From Bacteroidota bacterium (lineage in GTDB: Bacteria; Bacteroidota; Rhodothermia; Rhodothermales; UBA10348): DNA of 12,485 bases. Position numbers and translations under genes: made by a program. Below are positions 1 through 6,766 of this stretch, one piece after another. Under the pieces are notes generated by a model, which saw only the letters and a program-made list of their open reading frames with translations, did no database searches and had not been told where the DNA came from. Positions within the stretch are counted from its first letter, which is position 1, and the number at the start of each line of letters is the position of its first letter. The stretch is taken from contig JACZYK010000045.1 of the NCBI GenBank assembly GCA_022571135.1, positions 1-12,485 on the forward strand. Reading direction: 5' to 3'.

Positions 1-71
1 ACGACGGCGACCGGGTTGTGAAAGATCTAAAGAACTATCTGACAGAGAGCGGCATCGCCGTAAGAATATGA
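1..71 (+). CDS. hisF: Imidazole glycerol phosphate synthase cyclase subunit HisF, C-terminal fragment (partial)
   Basis: Reading frame 3 is open from the window edge to TGA at 69-71 and encodes the tail VVKDLKNYLTESGIAVRI. This resembles HisF C-termini, which end in an amphipathic helix of the form 'ELKxYLxxxGVxVR', as in the enterobacterial and Thermotoga proteins. HisF, with the amidotransferase HisH, makes imidazole glycerol phosphate and AICAR from PRFAR, the product of the HisA step encoded next. The stop codon overlaps the downstream ATG as ATGA (68-71), so the two genes are probably translationally coupled. Only about 22 residues are visible, so the identification rests on the tail plus the his-operon context. 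It could be another his gene, but the tails of HisB, HisC and HisH fit less well. Confidence 0.7.
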   Translation, partial: DGDRVVKDLKNYLTESGIAVRI

Positions 72-1330
72 TAATTCCGAGTATCGACATACGTAATGGA
101 CGCGCGGTTCAGCTCCGTCGCGGCCGCGAACTCGTCCTCGACGGAGGCGATCCTTTGGACAGGCTCGATGAGTTCTCCGTTGCCGGCGAAGTTGCCGTCA
201 TCGACCTTGATGCAGCTCTCGGCACAGGATCCAACTCAGACCTGATCCGGGAGATGGCTCGAACACGGCCGATCAGGGTCGGTGGTGGCATTCGTTCTCT
301 CGAATCAGCCATTGACTGGCTCGACGCGGGTGCGGAGAAGATCATCATCGGTACAGCCGCCACGCCGGAATTCTGCAAAGCTCTGCCGGCTGACCGCGTA
401 ATCGCAGCGGTTGACGCCTATGAACGTGAGATTGTCGTGGAGGGATGGACCGTGAAAACCGGCGATCCGGTTCTAAAAAGGATCGAGCGCCTGGCGCCTT
501 TTGTCGGAGGCTTCCTTCTGACTCAGGTCGAGCACGAGGGAGGAATGGCCGGTTTTGATCTGGAACTCGTGAGTTCGGCTCTTGCTCTCGCCCCGCAGGC
601 TCGAATTACCGCTGCAGGAGGCATTACGTCGGCACAGGACATAGCCATTCTAGATGAAATGGGTGTCGATGCCCAGGTAGGCATGGCTCTCTATTCGGGA
701 ACTCTATCGCTCGCCGAGGCCATCACGGCGCCCCTCAAGAAGCCGATCGACGAACGCCTCTGGCCCACCGTTGTCTGCGATCGAGCGGGTTCGACGCTCG
801 GTCTGGTGTGGAGTACCGTCGAGTCGATTGAAGCCGCAGTGACCCGGCGCCGCGGCATATTCTGGTCCCGATCCCGCGATAAACTCTGGATAAAAGGAGA
901 AACTTCGGGTAACACACAGATTCTTTTGCGGATCGATCTCGACTGTGACCGGGACGCGTTGCGGTTCAAGGTCGACCAGCAAGGCAGTTTCTGCCACACC
1001 GGATCGGTTTCCTGCTGGCCCTCGGAATTCGAGCTGTCTCGCCTCGAGGCTGCCGTCAAAGAGCGGATCCTGGAGGGCGACCCTGATTCGGGAACGGTTC
1101 GTCTCGCATCGGACTCCGGCCTGCTGCGGGCAAAACTGATCGAGGAGGCTGCTGAGCTTGCCGAAGCCCGTACGACCGCCGAGGCGGCGCACGAGGGTGC
1201 GGATCTCCTCTACTTCCTGTGCGTGGCGCTGGCCGTGAAAGGCAGCTCGATCGCAGATGCGGTGAGCGAACTCTCTCTCAGAAACCGTAGAATCAGCCGG
1301 CGGCCCATGCTGGCGAAAATGGGGAACTGA
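68..1330 (+). CDS. hisA-hisIE: Trifunctional histidine biosynthesis protein: HisA isomerase + HisI cyclohydrolase + HisE pyrophosphatase fusion
   Basis: One uninterrupted 420-residue ORF joins three cytoplasmic enzymes of histidine synthesis. Residues 1-225 are a HisA (ProFAR isomerase) beta/alpha barrel: MIIPSID with D7 as catalytic base, VGGGIRS at 71-77, catalytic acid D116 in AAVDAYE, AAGGITS at 182-188 and the phosphate-binding VGMALYSG. Residues about 228-320 are HisI (phosphoribosyl-AMP cyclohydrolase): WSRSRDKLWIKGETSGN at 266-282, DCDRDA at 292-297 and CHTGSVSC at 309-316, which keep the metal-binding Asp residues and Cys 293, 309 and 316. Residues about 322-415 are HisE (phosphoribosyl-ATP pyrophosphohydrolase), with the LIEEAAELAEA helix (357-367) and GADLLYFL (377-384). 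HisE, HisI and HisA catalyse successive steps 2, 3 and 4. HisIE fusions are common, but a HisA-HisI-HisE chain is unusual. The start is fixed by the ATGA overlap with hisF. HisA has E157 where many homologues have Asp, and the usual LMLAYMN stretch of HisI is degenerate. Confidence 0.9.
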   Translation: MIIPSIDIRNGRAVQLRRGRELVLDGGDPLDRLDEFSVAGEVAVIDLDAALGTGSNSDLIREMARTRPIRVGGGIRSLESAIDWLDAGAEKIIIGTAATPEFCKALPADRVIAAVDAYEREIVVEGWTVKTGDPVLKRIERLAPFVGGFLLTQVEHEGGMAGFDLELVSSALALAPQARITAAGGITSAQDIAILDEMGVDAQVGMALYSGTLSLAEAITAPLKKPIDERLWPTVVCDRAGSTLGLVWSTVESIEAAVTRRRGIFWSRSRDKLWIKGETSGNTQILLRIDLDCDRDALRFKVDQQGSFCHTGSVSCWPSEFELSRLEAAVKERILEGDPDSGTVRLASDSGLLRAKLIEEAAELAEARTTAEAAHEGADLLYFLCVALAVKGSSIADAVSELSLRNRRISRRPMLAKMGN

Positions 1331-1340
1331 CAGGACGACG

Positions 1341-2633
1341 ATGATCACTCCAGAACAGAATCAGGAAATGCTGTTTCCCCGCCGTACGTCGATCGAGGAA
1401 TTCAAGCGTAGAAACCGGAAGATTTTCGACTCGAAGATTGAGAAAACCGTTCGTGAAATCGTTGATCGGGTGCGCGATCACGGCGAATCTGCCCTTCGTC
1501 GGTACGCAGAGAAATATGATGGTTTAGGGCCGGGCTCGGATCTCTATCTCAGTCGAACAAGGCTCCGGGAGGCATTCGCTTCCCTACCCGAAAATGACCG
1601 GAAAAGGCTCGTGCGGATTGCGGGCCAGATTCGATCATTCGCCGAGGCCCAACGCGTCTGTCAGACTGATTTGGACGTGGCAATACCCGGAGGACGGGCC
1701 GGGCACCGCGTCACTGCGGTTGAACGGGCGGGATGTTACGCCCCCGGCGGTCGCTATCCTCTGCCCTCCTCCGTCCTGATGACCGTGATTCCGGCTCATG
1801 TCGCCGGGGTCCGTGAGATATGGGTCGCGTCTCCAGATGTCTCTCCAATCACGATGGCGGCAGCCTGGTTGGCGGGCGCGAACGGACTGGTTGCAGCAGG
1901 AGGCGCGCATGCCATTGCGGCACTGGCGTACGGAGCTGGGCCTGTTCCCCCTGTGGATGTAATCGTCGGCCCTGGGAATAGATACGTCACGGCAGCCAAG
2001 AAATACCTTTCCGGAGAAGTGAGAATCGATATGCTGGCGGGGCCGTCGGAACTTGTGATCATCGCCGACGACTCGGCGAACGCGGAGACAGTGGCATCGG
2101 ACCTTCTTGCTCAGGCTGAACACGATGAAGATGCATTCCCGGTCCTGATATCGCTCGATCCGACTCTCACGGAGGATGTAAAAGTAGAGATGAACAGACA
2201 ACTGACCGACCTGCCCTCAGCCGCGACGGCCCTCAAGGCGCTTTCAAGCGGAGGATCTCTGCAGGCGCGGAATCTAACACGAGCTGTCGCGTGGTGCGAT
2301 GCGCTGGCTCCGGAACACGTTCAGTTATGTATAAAGGACGCCGCCGGCCTGGCCGGGCGACTCTCGAACTTTGGAAGTGTTTTCATCGGAGAACTATCGG
2401 CCGAAGTCTTCGCCGATTATGGAGCAGGCCCGAATCACGTCTTGCCGACGAATGGAAACGCACGCACGACGGGCGGGCTTTCCGTCTTCACATTCCTCAG
2501 AATCCAGACATGGACGAAAATGGATCTGAGTGATAATCTGGATCGTTTGATTGAGGATTCAGCCTGGTTTGCGCGACAAGAAGGGCTGGAAGCTCACGCC
2601 CGGGCTGCAGAAAAAAGACGGCGCAACCTTTAA
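1341..2633 (+). CDS. hisD: Histidinol dehydrogenase
   Basis: A 430-residue protein of normal family length that oxidises L-histidinol to L-histidine with two NAD+, the last two steps of the pathway. The sequence carries ERAGCYAPGGRYPLPSSV (128-145), GAHAIAALAYG (188-198), VIVGPGNRYV (207-216) and DMLAGPSE (230-237). Expected zinc ligands are all present (Q258, H261, D359, H419), and so is the catalytic pair E325-H326 in LAPEHVQL. The start at 1341 lies 10 bp after the HisA-HisIE stop with AGGA at 1332-1335, 5 nt upstream, so it is a co-transcribed his gene. The order HisI-HisE-HisD recalls the single fungal HIS4 polypeptide, but here HisD is a separate ORF. No terminator is evident after it. 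The next gene begins 95 bp downstream behind its own promoter. Confidence 0.96.
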   Translation: MITPEQNQEMLFPRRTSIEEFKRRNRKIFDSKIEKTVREIVDRVRDHGESALRRYAEKYDGLGPGSDLYLSRTRLREAFASLPENDRKRLVRIAGQIRSFAEAQRVCQTDLDVAIPGGRAGHRVTAVERAGCYAPGGRYPLPSSVLMTVIPAHVAGVREIWVASPDVSPITMAAAWLAGANGLVAAGGAHAIAALAYGAGPVPPVDVIVGPGNRYVTAAKKYLSGEVRIDMLAGPSELVIIADDSANAETVASDLLAQAEHDEDAFPVLISLDPTLTEDVKVEMNRQLTDLPSAATALKALSSGGSLQARNLTRAVAWCDALAPEHVQLCIKDAAGLAGRLSNFGSVFIGELSAEVFADYGAGPNHVLPTNGNARTTGGLSVFTFLRIQTWTKMDLSDNLDRLIEDSAWFARQEGLEAHARAAEKRRRNL

Positions 2634-2658
2634 TTCCCTGAGAGCTTTTATTACGACG

Positions 2659-2687
2659 TTGACAGCGAAGACCACAGATGCTATGCT
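2659..2687 (+). promoter_or_regulatory. Sigma-70-type promoter for the two-component genes
   Basis: TTGACA (2659-2664) is a perfect -35 box. A 17-bp spacer separates it from TATGCT (2682-2687), a 4/6 match to TATAAT. Transcription would start near 2694, about 35 nt upstream of the chosen kinase start at 2729. The promoter sits just downstream of hisD and would uncouple the regulatory genes from the his operon. Confidence 0.6.
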
Positions 2688-2728
2688 GTCCGAAGCGGTA
2701 CTGGCCATCCCTCAGGATCATACACGAT

Positions 2729-4480
2729 ATGTCAGCTCAGACCACACAGAACGCCTCATCGGTAACCGGTTCTCTTCCGGAAATCCGTCTGAAAGTCGAT
2801 CAACGCGAAATCGACTATTTATGGTGGTTCATCACCTTGAGGTGGATAGCGGTCGGCGCCGCGGCGATGTTGAGTATCATCGCCGTGTACGGCCTTGAAA
2901 TTCTCCCACCGGAATCAGGCTTGCCTATGATAACGGTCGTGGCCTGTCTGGCCGCCCTGAATACCCTGTACACCGTGCTTCACCGGAAAGGCTGGGGAAC
3001 GGCAACCATGACCGCTTTTCAGGCATATGCAGATCTCGCGCTCTTGACCGTTCTCATTCATTACTCCGGTGGCGTTGAAAATCCGCTCGTCCTGTTAATG
3101 ATCTTTCATGTAATCATTGCAGGGATAACGCTCTCGCGGCGACAATGCTTTGCCGTTGCCGGGGTGGCTACGTCGCTATTTGCAATCCTCGCCTGGTCTG
3201 AAGCGACGGGATTCATCGAACATTACACTCTGCAGCTCGTGCCCCATTATGAGGAACAGGGACATGTCGAGCATGCCGCCTACGATCCGCTCTATGTGGC
3301 GAGCTTTGCCGGATTGCAGGGTGCAATCCTCTTTCTCACGGCGTTCTTCGTTACCACTCTTTCCGATAGGCTCAGACTAAAAGAGCATCAACTGGAAGTT
3401 CTGGCAGAACGTGCGTTCACGCAGCGTCAGTTATTGGAACGCTCGCTTGAGACAACCGGGAGAGCTCTGTATGTCTGCGATAGTGACCTGCGCCCGATAC
3501 TGACCAACTCTCGATGGGAATCATGGTCGGAGCTGATCCAAACGGATGAACGGTTGAGAGAGGGTTTTTTCGGAGAGAACTCGCCCTGCCGACAGACTCT
3601 GGAATCAGGCAGGATTCGCGTGACTGAAATCGCGTCCACGCCTGACGCGTCGGTACTGGCAACCGAATCGACGACGATAACATTCCAGGCAACCACGGCA
3701 CCGCTGCTCGACAGAGACGGAGAGATCACGCATATCGTCCAACTTGTTCACGACATCACGGACCGAAAGAGAGCTCAGGCCCAGTTGATGAGAGCCGGGC
3801 AGCTCGCGGCTGTCGGTGAACTGGCTGGTCAGGTCGCACACGAGGTGAACAATCCTATTGCCATCATAAACGCCAAAGCCCGTTTGCTCGTATCCGATTA
3901 TCGAGAGGGTATGGACGACAGAACGGCCCAGGAACTCGAAAAGATAATTCGACTTTCCGATCGCGTGGCGGATATCGCCAAGGGGCTCCTCTCCTTCTCT
4001 CGTCCTTCGGGAGCGACGAGGGGCAGGGTCGACATTGACGGCCCAATTCGCCGAGCGCTGGCTTTGGTCGAGCAGAAAGCGGAAAGTGACGGGATAGAGA
4101 TAGTGGAGGACATTCCCGACGCGATATTGCCGGTTTTCGTGAACGAGAATGAGATCGAGCAGATCTTTTTAAATCTTTTTCTGAATGGAATGGATGCGAT
4201 GCCGGATGGAGGCCGTCTCACCGTTTCGGCGATGGTTCGAAGAGACAGACCGTCGGACGTACACATTGTTGTCTCCGACACGGGAACCGGTATGACCGAG
4301 GATGTGAGGGCCAGGATTTTCGAACCGTTTTTCACCACAAAACCGGAAGGGAAAGGAACCGGACTGGGTCTTTCAATCTGTCACGGTCTCATCCAGAATA
4401 ACGGCGGCGTCATCGATGTGGAGAGTACTATGGGTGAAGGCACGCGAATCACGATCGTTCTTCCCGCCCACAAATCCTGA
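2729..4480 (+). CDS. Membrane-bound sensor histidine kinase, RegB-like membrane domain, PAS-like region and NtrB-like kinase core
   Basis: A 583-residue kinase. About six hydrophobic segments lie between residues 32 and 210, and the loop GGVENP (114-119) resembles the GGxxNPF quinone-binding signature of RegB/PrrB redox sensors. A helical linker (about 213-240) leads to a PAS-like region (about 241-345) ending in HDITDRKRAQ. The dimerisation/phosphoacceptor helix has H371 in GQVAHEVNNP. The ATPase domain shows an N-box (N482 and N486), G1 DTGTGM (517-522), F-box FEPFFTTK (531-538) and G2 GKGTGLGL (541-548). It should autophosphorylate H371 and transfer the phosphate to the regulator encoded 13 bp downstream. 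An in-frame ATG at 2678 is possible but lies between the -35 and -10 boxes. ATG 2729 follows AGGA (2714-2717), 11 nt away, so I prefer it. The ligand is unknown; a quinone or redox signal is inferred only from the GGxxNP loop. Confidence 0.88.
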   Translation: MSAQTTQNASSVTGSLPEIRLKVDQREIDYLWWFITLRWIAVGAAAMLSIIAVYGLEILPPESGLPMITVVACLAALNTLYTVLHRKGWGTATMTAFQAYADLALLTVLIHYSGGVENPLVLLMIFHVIIAGITLSRRQCFAVAGVATSLFAILAWSEATGFIEHYTLQLVPHYEEQGHVEHAAYDPLYVASFAGLQGAILFLTAFFVTTLSDRLRLKEHQLEVLAERAFTQRQLLERSLETTGRALYVCDSDLRPILTNSRWESWSELIQTDERLREGFFGENSPCRQTLESGRIRVTEIASTPDASVLATESTTITFQATTAPLLDRDGEITHIVQLVHDITDRKRAQAQLMRAGQLAAVGELAGQVAHEVNNPIAIINAKARLLVSDYREGMDDRTAQELEKIIRLSDRVADIAKGLLSFSRPSGATRGRVDIDGPIRRALALVEQKAESDGIEIVEDIPDAILPVFVNENEIEQIFLNLFLNGMDAMPDGGRLTVSAMVRRDRPSDVHIVVSDTGTGMTEDVRARIFEPFFTTKPEGKGTGLGLSICHGLIQNNGGVIDVESTMGEGTRITIVLPAHKS

Positions 4481-4493
4481 CTCGGGTTCACAA

Positions 4494-5882
4494 ATGGCTA
4501 CTTTTCGAACGCTCGTCGTTGACAATGAAGTGGGCATGCTCGAGGTGTGCGGTGATATACTTCGAAAGCTCCCTAACGCGGAAATCGTTCTCGAGTCGAA
4601 TAGTCTACGCGCAGCCGAAATGTTGGAGAAAGAGAATTGGGACCTGCTGATCACCGATATACGAATGCCGGGACTGAATGGTGTCGAGTTATTGCGCCTG
4701 GCCCGAGAGCATGATCCAGGAATTGCCGCTCTGATCATTACTGCCTTTCCAAGCGTTGAGACGGCAGTGGAGACCATGAAGCTTGGAGCAGCCGATTATA
4801 TCACCAAGCCTTTCCTTCCGGACGATTTTCTGGCCACTGCTCAACGCCTGCTCGAAACGAAACGATTACGCGAAGAGCACAAACTGCTCCACCGTCATAT
4901 CGAAAGGCCGTATTCGTTCGGCGAGATGATCGGAACGAGTTCGGCAATCCAGGCGGTTTTTAACATAATTGAAAGCGTTTCGGATACCGATGCTGACGTT
5001 TTGATCACGGGTGAGACTGGGACCGGAAAAGAACTCGTTGCCCGTAGCCTGCATCAGCATAGCAGCCGCAGTAAAAAGAGATTTGTGCCAGTCGACTGCG
5101 GAGCCATTCCGGATGATCTTCTCGAGAGCGAATTCTTCGGACACGAACGAGGCGCCTTTACGGGCGCCCATACTCGCAGCCTCGGACTCATGGAATTCGC
5201 CAACCAGGGAACACTCTTTCTCGACGAGATCGGCGAATTACCTGTCCGACTTCAGGCAAAACTACTCAGAACACTCCAGGAGCGAAAAATCAGGAGGATA
5301 GGCGGCACTTCTGAAATCGAGGTTGATGTACGTGTGATCGCCGCTACAGCACGGGATCTCGAAGCGGAAATCGAGCGCGAGCGTTTTCGTTCCGATCTGT
5401 ATTACCGAATCGACGTCGTACGAATCAAGCTGCCACCGTTAAGGGATCGGATGGATGATATTCCTCTGTTGACGAATCATTTCATCGAAAAATATTCGAG
5501 GGAGATGAACCGACCCGGAGTCTCGTTTGACTCGGAGGCCATCGAAGTGATGTCGGGCTATGCCTGGCCTGGTAATGTTCGAGAGTTGCAAAATATCATC
5601 AAACGAGTTCTTGCTACGACGAGGCAGAAGGTCATTCAGGTGCAAAATCTCCCCGATGAAATTGTTGCCAAAGCCGTGCGTCGCGTGGACAAAAATACAT
5701 CTAGTTTTTTCGATCTGAGAGAAGAGCAGTTGGAGAACTTCGAAATGGAATATTTTCGGAAACTCATGCTCACCTGCAAGGGCGATGTCACTCGAGCCGC
5801 TTCCGAGGCGCAGTTGCCAAGAGGCACCCTATACCGCCTTTTGAACAAACACGACCTGAAGCCGACGGATTTCCGAGATTAG
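4494..5882 (+). CDS. Sigma-54-dependent response regulator, NtrC family
   Basis: A 462-residue regulator of standard NtrC length and order. Receiver (1-120): D10 in the acidic pocket, phosphoacceptor D55 in LLITDIRMPG, T83 and K105. AAA+ sigma-54 interaction domain (about 143-375): Walker A GETGTGKE (173-180), the sigma-54 contact loop GAFTGA (220-225), Walker B TLFLDEIGELP (240-250) and FRSDLYYRI (298-306) with arginine-finger residues. A Fis-type helix-turn-helix is at about 431-455. It should open sigma-54 promoters when phosphorylated by the kinase encoded immediately upstream (13-bp gap, same strand). An upstream ATG at 4416 would overlap the kinase and add 26 residues before the receiver beta-1 strand, so ATG 4494 is chosen although its SD is weak. 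The usual acidic DD pair reads D-N-E (10-12). The nearest candidate target promoter is at 6221-6236. Confidence 0.93.
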   Translation: MATFRTLVVDNEVGMLEVCGDILRKLPNAEIVLESNSLRAAEMLEKENWDLLITDIRMPGLNGVELLRLAREHDPGIAALIITAFPSVETAVETMKLGAADYITKPFLPDDFLATAQRLLETKRLREEHKLLHRHIERPYSFGEMIGTSSAIQAVFNIIESVSDTDADVLITGETGTGKELVARSLHQHSSRSKKRFVPVDCGAIPDDLLESEFFGHERGAFTGAHTRSLGLMEFANQGTLFLDEIGELPVRLQAKLLRTLQERKIRRIGGTSEIEVDVRVIAATARDLEAEIERERFRSDLYYRIDVVRIKLPPLRDRMDDIPLLTNHFIEKYSREMNRPGVSFDSEAIEVMSGYAWPGNVRELQNIIKRVLATTRQKVIQVQNLPDEIVAKAVRRVDKNTSSFFDLREEQLENFEMEYFRKLMLTCKGDVTRAASEAQLPRGTLYRLLNKHDLKPTDFRD

Positions 5883-6220
5883 TGTTTAGTCGGATTGATT
5901 CGAGTAAGCGCCAGTCGGATTTCTACGTTTCTTGCCCATCCGTTTGGTCAGCGCGGATCCGCCATAGCGTCCTCGGTCTCCTGTCACATTCGTGTGAATC
6001 CAACCAGCAAAGTGTCATATAGCTGAGAAAGCAGCTATTAATGCCTCAGTTCTGCTTCTCAGTGGCTGTTCTGTCAATCCTATCGGCGCTCGTTGGTCAT
6101 CCACGCCTTTCGTTGTTCCAAAGATGTGACTTCACGAGCGAATCGAGTGGATTAAAGGCATTCTTGTTGTAGCTTTAAACTATTATAATTTAATAACTTA
6201 CAGTATTTCCTCTTCATTTC
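5883..6220 (+). other. Intergenic control region upstream of the envelope cassette
   Basis: No gene is supported between the regulator stop and the cupredoxin start. The region holds a 9-bp direct repeat AGTCGGATT (5888-5896 and 5913-5921), a small TCACA-TTCG-TGTGA hairpin (5984-5997) and the long inverted repeat described separately. Next comes an AT-rich tract (about 6174-6212) containing TATAAT at 6184-6189 without a convincing -35 box, and then the sigma-54-like element. This layout of distal repeats, bendable AT-rich DNA and then a promoter is what sigma-54 enhancer regions usually look like. No canonical intrinsic terminator for the regulator gene is evident. Confidence 0.5.
6023..6062. 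repeat. Inverted repeat, candidate enhancer (UAS) for the sigma-54 activator or an RNA hairpin
   Basis: CTGAGAAAGCAG (6023-6034) and CTGCTTCTCAG (6052-6062) are reverse complements apart from one extra A. They are separated by 17 nt. Each arm is itself a CTG...CAG pseudo-palindrome, and arm starts are 29 bp apart, close to three helical turns. Located about 185-225 bp upstream of the predicted sigma-54 start site, they could be tandem activator-binding sites. A role as a terminator hairpin for the regulator gene is the alternative, but no T-run follows. Confidence 0.4.
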
Positions 6221-6236
6221 TGGTACGCTACTTGTA
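6221..6236 (+). promoter_or_regulatory. Sigma-54-like (-24/-12) promoter of the cupredoxin-cytochrome operon
   Basis: TGGTACGCTACTTGTA matches the consensus TGGCACG-N4-TTGCW except for two C-to-T transitions, with exact spacing between the -24 GG and -12 TTG elements. One of the changes is at the normally well-conserved -12 C. Transcription would start near 6246-6247, giving a leader of about 70 nt before the ATG at 6317. The nearest upstream gene encodes a sigma-54 activator, which makes the match more credible. Confidence 0.5.
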
Positions 6237-6316
6237 TTCGATTGACTGGCGAGCTGATTCGGCATGCGAAAAGGCTCGTAAAACGTAACCCGATAACTAT
6301 CAATCACTGATATACA

Positions 6317-6730
6317 ATGCGCACACTACTCATGTTTTCGTTGCTCGCCGGCGTGCTCGCCTTTTCAACAGCGGCTCAGGCCCAATCGACGGGTGATGGC
6401 GAAGTGATCATCGTCAAAATGATCGACAAATCGACGGCTGAATGGCGGTTCGAACCTTCCGATATCACCGTTCAACCAGGGGACGTGATCCAATTCGTTC
6501 AGGAGGATGTCATGCCCCACAACGTCGAGTTCACATCGGTTCCGAAAGGCGCTGAACTCGGTGACAAAAAATTTGGACCTTTTCTAATTGCCAATGGCGA
6601 CGTCTACGAGCTGGTCATAGATGCTCGATTCCTTAAAGGTGTATACGACTTTGTCTGCACACCTCATGCTACGCTGGGCATGACAGGAACCCTTACGGTC
6701 GCCGATTCACGGATCACCAATACCCGATAA
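6317..6730 (+). CDS. Exported type-1 copper protein (plastocyanin/pseudoazurin-like cupredoxin)
   Basis: A 137-residue precursor with an N-terminal signal peptide (about 1-22, hydrophobic core LLMFSLLAGVLAF, then AQA) and one cupredoxin domain. The copper ligands of a blue copper site are all visible: H68 in MPHNVEF, then C114, H117 and M122 in FVCTPHATLGM. The leading strand EWRFEPSDITVQPGDVIQF is typical of small periplasmic cupredoxins. It should shuttle single electrons in the periplasm between a membrane oxidoreductase and a terminal acceptor; the partner is not identifiable here. It is the first gene of a four-gene same-strand block behind the sigma-54-like promoter. No clear Shine-Dalgarno precedes the ATG. 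The start is chosen because it gives a complete signal peptide. Confidence 0.9.
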   Translation: MRTLLMFSLLAGVLAFSTAAQAQSTGDGEVIIVKMIDKSTAEWRFEPSDITVQPGDVIQFVQEDVMPHNVEFTSVPKGAELGDKKFGPFLIANGDVYELVIDARFLKGVYDFVCTPHATLGMTGTLTVADSRITNTR

Positions 6731-6766
6731 CTATAGTGTCGAGTAGATCGGTATTATTTCAAAACC

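Noticed and set aside
704..1348. 214-codon minus-strand ORF opposite the HisA-HisIE fusion
   Set aside because: It is entirely antisense to a well-supported coding region, shows no recognisable domain and reflects codon bias of the opposite strand.
4416..4493. Upstream ATG extending the response regulator by 26 residues
   Set aside because: It overlaps the end of the kinase gene and adds a non-conserved segment before the receiver domain. ATG 4494 gives the standard NtrC N-terminus.
6125..6136. TGTGACTTCACG as a CRP/FNR-like operator
   Set aside because: The half-site spacing is 2 bp instead of 6 or 4, and the arms are only 4 bp, so it does not fit either family.
6184..6189. Perfect TATAAT as a sigma-70 -10 box for the cupredoxin operon
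   Set aside because: No acceptable -35 hexamer lies 16-18 bp upstream (TTCTTG at 17 bp matches poorly), and the region is simply AT-rich. Kept only as an alternative to the sigma-54-like site.
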